NCBI RefSeq assembly: GCF_024756235.1
Contig: NZ_JANUGY010000009.1
Location: forward strand, 1-64,000
From: Massilia kyonggiensis
GTDB lineage: Bacteria > Pseudomonadota > Gammaproteobacteria > Burkholderiales > Burkholderiaceae_D
Reading direction: 5' to 3'
DNA: 64,000 nt
Below the pieces are notes generated by a model. It worked only from the letters and a program-made list of their open reading frames with translations, had not been told where the DNA came from and ran no database searches. This document shows, one piece after another, positions 8,065 through 16,402 of this stretch. The translations under genes and the position numbers were made by a program. Every line of letters begins with the position of its first letter. Positions within the stretch are counted from its first letter, which is position 1.

Positions 8065-10146
8065 ATGACCAAGACCATCGTCCGCGGCGCCTGCCCGCAT
8101 GACTGCCCCGATACCTGCGCACTGCTCGTGACCGTGGAGGACGGCGTGGCCACGGAGGTCAAGGGCGATCCGGATCATCCGACGACGGCCGGTGTGCTGT
8201 GCACCAAGGTCTCGCGCTACGTCGAACGCACATACCACCCCGACCGCCTGCTGTACCCGATGCGCCGCACGGGTAAAAAGGGCGAAGGAAAATTCGAACG
8301 CATCACGTGGGAGCAGGCGCTCGACGAGATTGCAGCGCGCCTGCAACCCATCGCCGCGCGCGACCCGCAGGCGATCCTGCCGTACAGCTATTGCGGCACG
8401 ATGGGCCTCGTGCAGGGCGAGGCGATGGCGATGCGCTTCTTCAACACGCTGGGTGCTTCCCTGCTCGACCGCACCGTGTGCGCGAACGCCGGTGCCACGG
8501 GCTACAAATACACGATCGGTGGTTCGATCGGCACGGATACCGAACAGTTCCAGGATGCGAAGCTGGTCTTGATCTGGGGCGGCAATCCCATCGCGTCGAA
8601 CCTGCACCTGTGGACGCGTTTGCAGGAAGCCAAGCGCCGCGGTGCCAAGTTGATCGCCATCGATCCGTATCGCTCGCTCACGGCCGAGAAATGCCACCAG
8701 CACATCGCGCTGATGCCAGGCACGGACGCCGCGCTGGCGCTGGGCATGATGCACGTTCTCGTGAAGGAGAACCTGCTCGACCACGACTACATCGAGAAGC
8801 ACACGTTCGGCTTCGCGCAGCTGAAAGACCGCGTGGCCGAATGGACGCCGGAGCGCACGGCTGCAACCTGCGGCATCACGGAGCAGGAAGTCGTGGACCT
8901 CGCGCGCGAATATGGGCGAACTGCGCGGCAGAATGAACCTGTCGCGATCCGTATGAACTACGGGCTGCAGCGCGTGCATGGCGGCGGCATGGCCGTGCGC
9001 AACATCGCGTGCCTGCCGGCGCTCGTGGGCGCGTGGCGCCATGCGGCGGGCGGCGTGCAGTTGTCGACGTCGGGCACGTTCCCGGCCAATAAAACCGTCC
9101 TGCAACGCCCGGACCTGTTGCGCGGCAAGCTCCCGCGCACGATCAACATGAACACGATCGGCGCCGACCTGCAGAAGGACGCGTCGCCCGACTTCGGCCC
9201 GAAGATCGAAGCCGTCATCGTGTATAACGCGAACCCGCTCGCGATCGCGCCGGATTCGGCACAGGTGCAGCGCGGCTTCGAACGCGAAGACCTCTTCACC
9301 GTGGTGCTGGAACACTTCCAGACCGACACCGCCGACTACGCGGACATCCTGCTGCCGGCCACCACGCAGCTGGAACACGTCGACGCGCACCTCGCGTATG
9401 GCCATTTGTACATGATGGCCAATAACGCGGCGATCGCGCCGCTGGGCGAATCGAAACCGAACACGGAAATCTTCCGCCTGATCGCGAAACGCATGGGCAT
9501 GAACGATCCGCTCTTCGACGAGACGGACGACGAACTGGCCGCCCAGGCGTTCGACAAGACACACGAACGCGCGGTGCACTTCGACTGGTCGTCGCTGAAG
9601 CGCACGGGCTGGCAAAAGCTGAACATGCCGGCCGCGCCGTTCGCCGAAGGCGGTTTCCCCACGCCGTCCGGCAAGTGCGAGTTTTATTCGAGCTCGATGC
9701 TGGCTGACGGCCTCGATCCGCTCCCGACCTATATCCCGAACCACGAGTCGGTCGCCTCCAACCCCGAACTGGCAGAGAAATATCCGTTGGCGATGATTTC
9801 TCCGCCGGCCAGGAACTTCCTCAACTCAACCTTTGTCAATGTCCAGAGCCTCCGCGCAACGGAAGGTGAACCGCACCTGGACATCCATCCCTTTGATGCT
9901 GCCTCCCGGGGCATCGTCGATAAGGAGATGGTGCGCATCTTCAACGACCGGGGCGCGTTCGTCGCGCGCGCCCGGGTCACCGCCAAGGCGCGGGCCGGCC
10001 TCGTCGTCGGCCTGTCGATCTGGTGGAAGAAGCTCGCCAGCGACGGCAAGAACGCCAACGAAGTCACCAGTCAGCGCCTGACCGACATGGGCCGGGCGCC
10101 CACCTTTTACGACACGCTGGTGCAGGTTGAAAAGGCCGCACCATGA
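8065..10146 (+). CDS. Molybdopterin-dependent oxidoreductase (DMSO reductase family)
   Basis: Catalytic subunit of a molybdenum bis-MGD enzyme, 693 residues. The N-terminal [4Fe-4S] ligands are C10, C14, C18 (ACPHDCPDTC) and C46 (GVLCTK). Mo/pterin regions include DRTVCANAGATGY, LIWGGNPIASN and NPLAIAPDSAQV, and the C-terminal molydopterin-dinucleotide-binding domain starts near ISPPARNFLNSTF. There is no Tat leader, so it is cytoplasmic. ATG 8065 is preferred to ATG 8056 because the TGGATGA between them can serve as its ribosome site. No electron-transfer subunit or Mo-chaperone gene adjoins it. Formate or another small molecule could be the substrate; this is not determined. Confidence 0.88.
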   Translation: MTKTIVRGACPHDCPDTCALLVTVEDGVATEVKGDPDHPTTAGVLCTKVSRYVERTYHPDRLLYPMRRTGKKGEGKFERITWEQALDEIAARLQPIAARDPQAILPYSYCGTMGLVQGEAMAMRFFNTLGASLLDRTVCANAGATGYKYTIGGSIGTDTEQFQDAKLVLIWGGNPIASNLHLWTRLQEAKRRGAKLIAIDPYRSLTAEKCHQHIALMPGTDAALALGMMHVLVKENLLDHDYIEKHTFGFAQLKDRVAEWTPERTAATCGITEQEVVDLAREYGRTARQNEPVAIRMNYGLQRVHGGGMAVRNIACLPALVGAWRHAAGGVQLSTSGTFPANKTVLQRPDLLRGKLPRTINMNTIGADLQKDASPDFGPKIEAVIVYNANPLAIAPDSAQVQRGFEREDLFTVVLEHFQTDTADYADILLPATTQLEHVDAHLAYGHLYMMANNAAIAPLGESKPNTEIFRLIAKRMGMNDPLFDETDDELAAQAFDKTHERAVHFDWSSLKRTGWQKLNMPAAPFAEGGFPTPSGKCEFYSSSMLADGLDPLPTYIPNHESVASNPELAEKYPLAMISPPARNFLNSTFVNVQSLRATEGEPHLDIHPFDAASRGIVDKEMVRIFNDRGAFVARARVTAKARAGLVVGLSIWWKKLASDGKNANEVTSQRLTDMGRAPTFYDTLVQVEKAAP

Positions 10147-10155
10147 TCTGGAAAT

Positions 10156-11271
10156 ATGAAACTGACACGGATTACCCCGTGGCTCCGCCCCGTGCTCATC
10201 GCAGGCACGGCAGCGGGGCTGCTGGCCAGCTGCTCGACGCTGAACTACTACACCCAGGCGGCCCAGGGGCAGCTTGAACTCCTGTCGGACGCCCGTCCGA
10301 TCGACGACTGGATCGCCGACCCCGGCACCAGTACCAAACTGCGCCATCGCCTCGAGACGGCGCGCCAGATCCGCCGCTTCGCAGTTGCCGAAATGGCTTT
10401 ACCCGACAACAACAGTTACAAAAACTACGCGGCCCTGAAGCGGCAGTACGTATTGTGGAACGTCGTCGCCACGCCCGAGCTGTCGCTGCGGCCCCTGCAA
10501 TGGTGCTTCCCTGTGGCGGGCTGCGTGAATTACCGCGGCTATTACAGCAAGGAAGCGGCGGAATCGTACGCGAAGGAATTGCGCGACGCGGGCGACGACG
10601 TCGAGGTCGGCGGCGTGGCCGCGTATTCGACCTTGGGCTGGTTCAGCGATCCGCTGATCTCCACGTTCATCAATTACCCGGACGGCGAACTGGCCCGCAT
10701 GATCTTCCACGAACTGGCGCACCAGGTCGTGTACGTGCAGGGCGATTCGCAATTCAACGAATCGTTCGCGTCGACGGTGGAAGAGGTCGGCGTCGAGCGC
10801 TGGATGGAGCGCTTCGGCAACCAGCAGATGCGCGACGCCTACGCGCGCTACCGGAGCCGCAAGAAGGATTTCCTCGGTTTGCTGATGAAGTACCGCAAGG
10901 CGCTCGAGCAGAATTATGCGCTCGTCGACCGCAGCGACGCCCAGAAGCGTGCCGTCAAGGCGCGCCTGTTCCAAGAGCTGAAGGACGAATACCAGGTCCT
11001 GAAAGGCAATTGGGGCGGTTATGCGGGGTATGATCGGTTCTTCGAGCAGCCGTTGTCGAACGCCCACCTGGCATCGATCGCGACCTACGAGGATTTCGTG
11101 CCCGCGTTCCGCGCATTGTTGCAGCGCGAGGGTAGTTTCCCGAAATTTTATAATGCGGTGAAACGCCTGGCCGACATGGACCGGTCCGACCGCCACCGTG
11201 TGCTGAATGCCCTGGTGCCTCCGCTCGTCACAGCGCCGCTGATGGTGCAGCGCAGCGAAATACGTCCGTAG
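10156..11271 (+). CDS. Predicted zinc aminopeptidase lipoprotein (COG4324 family)
   Basis: 371-residue envelope lipoprotein. The N-terminal signal ends in a lipobox LLASC (C26). The gluzincin-type zinc motif is HELAHQ (H185, E186, H189), with a likely third ligand E202 in FNESFAS. The pattern, length and phrases such as VYVQGDSQFNESFA fit the family annotated as predicted aminopeptidase; activity has rarely been tested, so the substrate is open. It begins 9 nt after the molybdopterin enzyme stop and may share its transcript, though no functional link is obvious. Confidence 0.85.
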   Translation: MKLTRITPWLRPVLIAGTAAGLLASCSTLNYYTQAAQGQLELLSDARPIDDWIADPGTSTKLRHRLETARQIRRFAVAEMALPDNNSYKNYAALKRQYVLWNVVATPELSLRPLQWCFPVAGCVNYRGYYSKEAAESYAKELRDAGDDVEVGGVAAYSTLGWFSDPLISTFINYPDGELARMIFHELAHQVVYVQGDSQFNESFASTVEEVGVERWMERFGNQQMRDAYARYRSRKKDFLGLLMKYRKALEQNYALVDRSDAQKRAVKARLFQELKDEYQVLKGNWGGYAGYDRFFEQPLSNAHLASIATYEDFVPAFRALLQREGSFPKFYNAVKRLADMDRSDRHRVLNALVPPLVTAPLMVQRSEIRP

Positions 11272-11433
11272 CCATTTTGGTCAAACGTCGATAGAGTCGT
11301 TGTTCGAAAAGCGCAAAAGTGCTTGCGTCCGCGCGCGCTGCCCGATAGCATCTTGTTTAATAATATCAGCACGACCGTGCGATTTTTTTTGGGCCGCGCT
11401 CAGAACGATAACGATACTGGAGACAGAGGCACC

Positions 11434-13116
11434 ATGGACAAGATTTGGCTCAAGGCTTACCCGCCCGGCGTGCCGGCGGAAATCGATCCCGACCAGTATG
11501 GTTCGCTGGTGCAAATGCTGGAGGAATCGTTCCGCAAGTATGCGGCGAACAACGCGTACGTCTGCATGGACAAGTTCCTCACCTACGGGGAACTGGACAA
11601 TATGTCGAAGCGCCTGGCGGCGTGGCTGCAGAGCCGCGGGATGAAGCCGGGTGCGCGCGTGGCAGTGATGATGCCGAACGTGCTGCAATACCCGGTGGCG
11701 CTGGCCGCCATCCTGCGCGCGGGCTATACCGTCGTCAACGTCAATCCGCTGTACACGCCGCGCGAGCTGGAACACCAGCTGAAGGATTCCGGCAGCGAAG
11801 CCATTATCGTGCTCGAGAACTTCGCGCACACGGTCGAGCAGGTGCTGAGTAAAACGCTGGTGCGCCATGTCGTCGTGGCCAGCATGGGCGAACTGCTGGG
11901 CGGTGCCAAGGGCATGCTCGTCAACTTCGTCGTCCGCAACATCAAGAAGATGGTGCCGGACTTTACGATCCCGCACATGGTGCGCTTCAAGGACGCGCTG
12001 GCGCAGGGCGCGAAGATGCCGTTCCAGGCCGCGCAGCTGAAGAGCAGCGACGTCGCCTTTTTGCAGTACACGGGCGGCACGACGGGCGTGTCGAAAGGCG
12101 CGACGCTCACGCACCGCAACGTCATCGCCAACATCCTGCAGACGGAAGCGTGGTCGAAGCCGGCCATGAGCCAGCCGCCGCTCGTCGAATTCCCCACCAT
12201 CGTGTGCGCGCTGCCGCTGTACCACATCTTCGCGCTGACGGCGTGCGCGCTGTGGGGCATGCGCGTGGGTGCGCTGAACATCCTGATCCCGAACCCGCGC
12301 GACATCCCGGGATTCATCAAGGAACTCAAGAAGTACCGCATCAACATGCTGCCGGCCGTGAACACCTTGTACAACGCGCTGGTGAACCACCCCGATTTCA
12401 AGGACGTCGACTTCAGCGCGCTGAAGGTGTCCAACGGCGGCGGCATGGCCGTGCAGCAGGCCGTCAACGACAAGTGGAAGTCGCTCACGGGCACCAACAT
12501 CATCGAGGGCTACGGCCTGTCGGAGACGTCCCCCGTGGCCACGTGCAACCGTTGCGACGTCCCCGGCTTCACCGGCACCATTGGCCTGCCGGTGCCCTCG
12601 ACGGACATCGCCATCGTCGACGACGACGGCCGCCCGCTGCCGGTGGGCAGCATCGGCGAGATTGCGATCCGCGGGCCGCAGGTGATGGCCGGGTACTGGA
12701 ACCGTCCGGACGAGACGGCGAAAGTCATGACGGCGGACGGCTTTTTCAAGTCGGGCGACGTCGGCATCATGGACGACAACGGCTATGTGAAGATCGTCGA
12801 CCGCAAGAAGGACATGATCCTCGTGTCGGGCTTCAACGTGTACCCGAACGAACTGGAAGCGGTGATCGCGGCGCATCCGGGCGTGCTGGAATGCGCGGTG
12901 GTGGGCGTGCCGGACGAGCATTCCGGCGAAGCCGTGAAAGTGTTCGTCGTGCGCAAGGATCCGAACCTGACGGCCGAGCAGATGATGGACTACTGCAAGC
13001 ACGAGCTCACCGGCTACAAGAGGCCCAAGTACATCGAATTCCGCACCGAGCTGCCGAAGACGAACGTCGGCAAGATCCTGCGCCGCGCGCTGCGCGAGGA
13101 AAAGCAGGCGGCGTAG
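11434..13116 (+). CDS. fadD: Long-chain fatty-acid--CoA ligase, copy 1
   Basis: Acyl-CoA synthetase of the ANL superfamily, 560 residues; activates fatty acids via acyl-AMP for beta-oxidation or phospholipid use. ATP/AMP motif YTGGTTGVSKGA (about 213-224), A5 motif YGLSETSP, A8 hinge region DRKKDMILVSGFNVYPNE, and the catalytic lysine near the end in KTNVGKILRR. ATG 11434 follows GGAGACAGAGG; longer open frame upstream is non-coding in style. It carries its own intrinsic terminator and is followed at once by a close paralogue. No membrane segment. Confidence 0.93.
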   Translation: MDKIWLKAYPPGVPAEIDPDQYGSLVQMLEESFRKYAANNAYVCMDKFLTYGELDNMSKRLAAWLQSRGMKPGARVAVMMPNVLQYPVALAAILRAGYTVVNVNPLYTPRELEHQLKDSGSEAIIVLENFAHTVEQVLSKTLVRHVVVASMGELLGGAKGMLVNFVVRNIKKMVPDFTIPHMVRFKDALAQGAKMPFQAAQLKSSDVAFLQYTGGTTGVSKGATLTHRNVIANILQTEAWSKPAMSQPPLVEFPTIVCALPLYHIFALTACALWGMRVGALNILIPNPRDIPGFIKELKKYRINMLPAVNTLYNALVNHPDFKDVDFSALKVSNGGGMAVQQAVNDKWKSLTGTNIIEGYGLSETSPVATCNRCDVPGFTGTIGLPVPSTDIAIVDDDGRPLPVGSIGEIAIRGPQVMAGYWNRPDETAKVMTADGFFKSGDVGIMDDNGYVKIVDRKKDMILVSGFNVYPNELEAVIAAHPGVLECAVVGVPDEHSGEAVKVFVVRKDPNLTAEQMMDYCKHELTGYKRPKYIEFRTELPKTNVGKILRRALREEKQAA

Positions 13117-13137
13117 CGTCAAGGGCAGCGAGCATGA

Positions 13138-13164
13138 ACCGCCCGTTTGCCGGGCGGTTTTTTT
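13138..13164 (+). terminator. Intrinsic terminator of fadD copy 1
   Basis: ACCGCCCG-TTTGC-CGGGCGGT, an 8-bp perfect stem followed by seven T. It separates the two tandem fadD genes into independent units. Confidence 0.9.
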
Positions 13165-13206
13165 GCGCATACGATTTATATGATTGAGAACTAGCGAGGC
13201 AATGAC

Positions 13207-14886
13207 ATGGACAAATTCTGGCTGAAGTCGTACGAGGCGGGCGTGCCTGCGGAGATCGACTGGACGCAGTACCGCTCCCTCACGCACCTGCTGGAGGATT
13301 CCTTCCGCAAGTACGCCAACCGCGACGCCTTTGCGTGCATGGGCAAGTCCATGACGTTCGCGGAGCTCGATAAACTGTCCGGCGCGATGGCCGCGTGGCT
13401 GCAGCAGAAAGGCCTGGCGCCGGGCGCGCGCGTGGCGATCATGCTGCCGAACGTGCTGCAGTATCCGGTGGCGATGGCCGCCATCCTGCGCGCCGGCTAC
13501 ACCATCGTCAACGTCAACCCGCTGTACACGGCGCGCGAGCTGCAGCACCAGCTGAACGATTCGGGCGCGGAAGCCATCGTCGTGCTGGAAAACTTCGCGC
13601 ACACCGTCGCCGAAGTCGCGCACAACACGAAGCTCAAGCACGTCGTCGTCGCCACCATGGGCGACCTGCTGGGCGTGAAAGGCCTGCTCGTCAACTTCGT
13701 CGTCCGCACCGTCAAGAAGATGGTGCCGGCGTGGTCGCTGCCGTCGGCCGTGCCGTTCAAGCGCATGCTGGCCGAAGGCGCGCGCCTGTCCCGCAAGCCG
13801 GTCGAGTGCGGCCATGAAGACGTCGCGTTCCTGCAGTACACGGGCGGCACGACGGGCGTGTCGAAGGGCGCGGTCCTGAAGCATAAAAACGTGATCGCCA
13901 ACGTGCTGCAGAACGAAGCGTGGTTCGCGCCGACCTTGGCGAAGATCCCGGCCGGCGAGACGCCGATCTTCGTGTGCGCGCTGCCCCTGTACCACATCTA
14001 TGCGCTGACCGTGTGCGCCCTGATGGGCCTGCGCGCGGGCGGCACGAACCTCCTGATCCCGAACCCGCGCGACATCGGCGGCTTCATCAAGGAACTGAAG
14101 AAATACCGCATGCACGTCTTCCCGGCCGTGAATACGCTGTACAACGGCCTGCTGAACCATCCGGACTTTGCGAGCCTGGACTTCTCGGGCCTGAAGGTGT
14201 GCCCGGGCGGCGGCATGGCCGTGCAGAAGGTCGTGGCCGACAAATGGCTCGCGGTGACGGGCGCGCCGATCGTCGAGGGCTACGGCCTGTCCGAGACGTC
14301 GCCGGTGGTCGCCGCCAACCGTTGCGACATCACCGAATTCACGGGCACGATCGGCTATGCGCTGCCGTCGACCGAGCTGCGCATCATCGACGAATCCGAC
14401 AACGAAGTCCCGTTCGGCACCGCTGGCGAGATCGCCGTGCGCGGCCCGCAGGTGATGGCCGGTTACTGGCAGCGTCCGGACGAGACGGCGAAGGTCATGA
14501 CGCGCGACGGCTTCTTCAAGACGGGCGACATCGGCGTGATGAACGCCACCGGCGCCGTGAAGATCGTCGACCGCAAGAAGGACATGATCCTCGTCTCGGG
14601 CTTCAACGTGTATCCGAACGAAGTGGAAGACGTCGTCGCCGCGCACCCGGGCGTGCTGGAAGTGGCGTGCGTGGGCGTGCCGGACCAGCATTCGGGCGAG
14701 GCCGTCAAGCTGTACGTCGTCAAGAAGGACAAGACGCTGACCAAGGACGACCTGCTCGCCTTCTGCAAGGAACAGCTGACGGGCTACAAGCGGCCGAAGT
14801 ACGTCGAGTTCCGCGACAGCCTGCCCAAGACGAACGTCGGCAAGATCCTGCGGCGTGAGTTGCGGGATGAGAAGCAGACGGCGTGA
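13207..14886 (+). CDS. fadD: Long-chain fatty-acid--CoA ligase, copy 2
   Basis: Tandem paralogue of the preceding gene, 559 residues, collinear with it from the first residues (MDKFWLKSYEAGVPAEID against MDKIWLKAYPPGVPAEID) to the end (KTNVGKILRRELRDEKQTA). All ANL motifs are intact: YTGGTTGVSKGA, YGLSETSP, DRKKDMILVSGFNVYPNE and the C-terminal catalytic lysine. The main differences lie around residues 165-205 and 235-245, between the N-terminal lobe and the acyl pocket, so chain-length preference may differ. ATG 13207 is close behind GCGAGGCAA. It has its own terminator. Confidence 0.93.
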   Translation: MDKFWLKSYEAGVPAEIDWTQYRSLTHLLEDSFRKYANRDAFACMGKSMTFAELDKLSGAMAAWLQQKGLAPGARVAIMLPNVLQYPVAMAAILRAGYTIVNVNPLYTARELQHQLNDSGAEAIVVLENFAHTVAEVAHNTKLKHVVVATMGDLLGVKGLLVNFVVRTVKKMVPAWSLPSAVPFKRMLAEGARLSRKPVECGHEDVAFLQYTGGTTGVSKGAVLKHKNVIANVLQNEAWFAPTLAKIPAGETPIFVCALPLYHIYALTVCALMGLRAGGTNLLIPNPRDIGGFIKELKKYRMHVFPAVNTLYNGLLNHPDFASLDFSGLKVCPGGGMAVQKVVADKWLAVTGAPIVEGYGLSETSPVVAANRCDITEFTGTIGYALPSTELRIIDESDNEVPFGTAGEIAVRGPQVMAGYWQRPDETAKVMTRDGFFKTGDIGVMNATGAVKIVDRKKDMILVSGFNVYPNEVEDVVAAHPGVLEVACVGVPDQHSGEAVKLYVVKKDKTLTKDDLLAFCKEQLTGYKRPKYVEFRDSLPKTNVGKILRRELRDEKQTA

Positions 14887-14910
14887 TTCTGGCGTTTGGA
14901 CGATAAAGAT

Positions 14911-14933
14911 AAGCCACCTATACGGTGGCTTTT
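14911..14933 (+). terminator. Intrinsic terminator of fadD copy 2
   Basis: AAGCCACC-TATAC-GGTGGCTT, an 8-bp stem with a short T tract (TTTT). Confidence 0.75.
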
Positions 14934-14953
14934 CACGTTTGGCGAATGATTCT

Positions 14954-15322
14954 TTACCTGCAGGTGAGCTTAGCTGTCATGTTCTCCCGCACCTTGTCTT
15001 TAACGACTAGCCTGCACTGACTAAAGTTGTCGTCCAGCTTTGTTGACCACTTGTGCTCGTAGCGTTTTCCATAAACGCAGACGAAGTGTTTCCGACCTGT
15101 CGGAAGGGCAAAATCAACAGTTCTTCCGCCCTTGAACTCTCGTATGTCGCCCTGCAAGTCCCCGCCGCCGTCGACATCACCCGCAGTCACGCCAGCACTT
15201 ATTAAACGGGCTTCCGGGACGTTTTCTTCCCCGTTTGAAGGGTAGAGCTTGGGACACTCCAGAGCCTTACCGTAAGCCGTTGAGCAGAACAGCAGTAAGG
15301 CTGTGTATGCAAAGATTTTCAT
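14954..15322 (-). CDS. Periplasmic immunity protein of T6SS amidase effector (Tai2/STY0301-like)
   Basis: 122-residue exported protein with a clear signal peptide (MKIFAYTALLLFCSTAYG) and several cysteines in the mature part (in LECPK, FVCVYG, FSQCRLV and LTCR), consistent with disulfides in the periplasm. The ATG overlaps the stop of the upstream effector gene as ATGA, so the two proteins are translationally coupled. Position, export and size fit a cognate immunity protein that blocks a peptidoglycan amidase delivered to the periplasm. The family name is assigned from general resemblance and synteny, not from a search. Confidence 0.65.
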   Translation of the reverse strand: MKIFAYTALLLFCSTAYGKALECPKLYPSNGEENVPEARLISAGVTAGDVDGGGDLQGDIREFKGGRTVDFALPTGRKHFVCVYGKRYEHKWSTKLDDNFSQCRLVVKDKVRENMTAKLTCR

Positions 15323-15756
15323 GGGACCATCACTACGTAAAATTGGTCTGCGTCGTCGGCTGGGGCTGGGTGACGAGCCTTGAGTTCTTCCTTTGTCCAA
15401 GCCCGCTTGTAACGCTTCCCGGCAGGCATCCCCGTCCACTGGTCAACTACCCATATGCTCCAGTAGCCGCCGCCCGGTTTTGGCTCACCGAACCCGACAA
15501 AGATAGCAGCATGGTAGCGATGCATGTTAGGGAAACGAGCCTTCCCGTGGTCAAACATAAAGTTCGCAATGACGGTACCTGGTTGTAGCGTTTTGAGATC
15601 CACGACCCGCTCACCTGGTTGCCATCGGCTCGTGTGTCCAACGCTGGTAAGGAACTGGGGCAGGGCTACGCACTGCTGGTCACGTCCAATGAACGTGCCA
15701 GTCTTGTCCTTGATGAGCTCTTCCAGGTTTCCTCGATAGATAACGGGGCGCGGCAT
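15319..15756 (-). CDS. T6SS peptidoglycan amidase effector (Tae2/BPSL0067-like)
   Basis: 145-residue NlpC/P60- or CHAP-like cysteine peptidase. The candidate catalytic pair is C29 in GRDQQCVALPQ and H82 in HRYHAAIFVGF, in the order and spacing of this fold. There is no signal peptide, as expected for cargo loaded in the cytoplasm. Immediate neighbours are hcp, ending 7 nt upstream, and an exported small protein overlapping by 4 nt. Effectors of this group cleave peptide crosslinks in the wall of competing cells. ATG 15756 is chosen because it sits next to the hcp stop and gives the conserved N-terminus. Confidence 0.78.
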   Translation of the reverse strand: MPRPVIYRGNLEELIKDKTGTFIGRDQQCVALPQFLTSVGHTSRWQPGERVVDLKTLQPGTVIANFMFDHGKARFPNMHRYHAAIFVGFGEPKPGGGYWSIWVVDQWTGMPAGKRYKRAWTKEELKARHPAPADDADQFYVVMVP

Positions 15757-15763
15757 GTGCGCC

Positions 15764-16258
15764 TCAAGCGGGGATCTTGTTGGCGGCGGCATCCCACCCG
15801 CCCGAGGTGTTGCCACCAGTCCCGCCAGCCACTTTCTGTTGGGTGTATTTCCACTTGATTTTGCTGAACGCCAGCGAGACAAGTTCAGTGACCGTCCCAC
15901 CATCGCCGCTGTCAGGATGGACACTGGAAATCATGACGTTTTCCAGCTCTACCGTGTAGTAGTTGATGGGCTTGCCGTCGCCGTCGGCGCGCATGAATTC
16001 AATCTTCGCCTTCGGTATCGTCTTGCCGGCCGCGCAGGTCTGTTGAAGGATGGGGGAGCTCAAGTCAGCCAGTTTTTTGAAGCTCAGTTCGGACAGTTCT
16101 GCACGACCACTCGTGTGACCACCAGCAGTGGATACCGTCGCGGCCCTTGGCTGGTGGACGTGCCATGAGACGTGGGATACCTCGATCCAGTCCTTATGCT
16201 TGTCGTCTTGCGACTCGCCTTTGATGCTTTCAATTTGCAGGTAGACGTCGAGTGCCAT
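15764..16258 (-). CDS. hcp: Hcp-family type VI secretion tube protein
   Basis: 164-residue Hcp1-type protein. It opens with MALDVYLQIESIKGESQDDKH, the classical Hcp start, continues with WIEVSHVSWHVHQ, and has the mid-domain FKKLADLSSPILQQTCAAGK and the strand YYTVELENVMISSVHPDSG. Hcp forms stacked hexameric rings and carries small effectors in its lumen. The C-terminal tail (after KIKWKYTQQ) is Gly/Ala/Lys rich. No other T6SS structural gene is in the window, so this is an auxiliary hcp with cargo and immunity genes, which must use a machine encoded elsewhere. Confidence 0.92.
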   Translation of the reverse strand: MALDVYLQIESIKGESQDDKHKDWIEVSHVSWHVHQPRAATVSTAGGHTSGRAELSELSFKKLADLSSPILQQTCAAGKTIPKAKIEFMRADGDGKPINYYTVELENVMISSVHPDSGDGGTVTELVSLAFSKIKWKYTQQKVAGGTGGNTSGGWDAAANKIPA

Positions 16259-16402
16259 GATGTGAGCTCGTAGAAGTAGGGGAGCTTCATTGTTGCGGCA
16301 CGACGCATACCTACCGTTGGCAGCAATCAAGGTGCATGGTATGTAGGGTCAACAGTTGTTACACTTGCAAGCTCGGCCCCCAGCTGTTCAAACCCTTCAC
16401 AG

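Noticed and set aside
7981..9744. Minus-strand open frame of 587 codons over the molybdopterin enzyme gene
   Set aside because: Antisense to a conserved enzyme; composition typical of reversed GC-rich codons.
11281..14691. Minus-strand open frame of 1,136 codons across both fadD genes
   Set aside because: It is antisense to two clearly conserved genes; its translation is His/Arg/Val rich without any domain, the usual shadow frame of high-GC coding DNA.
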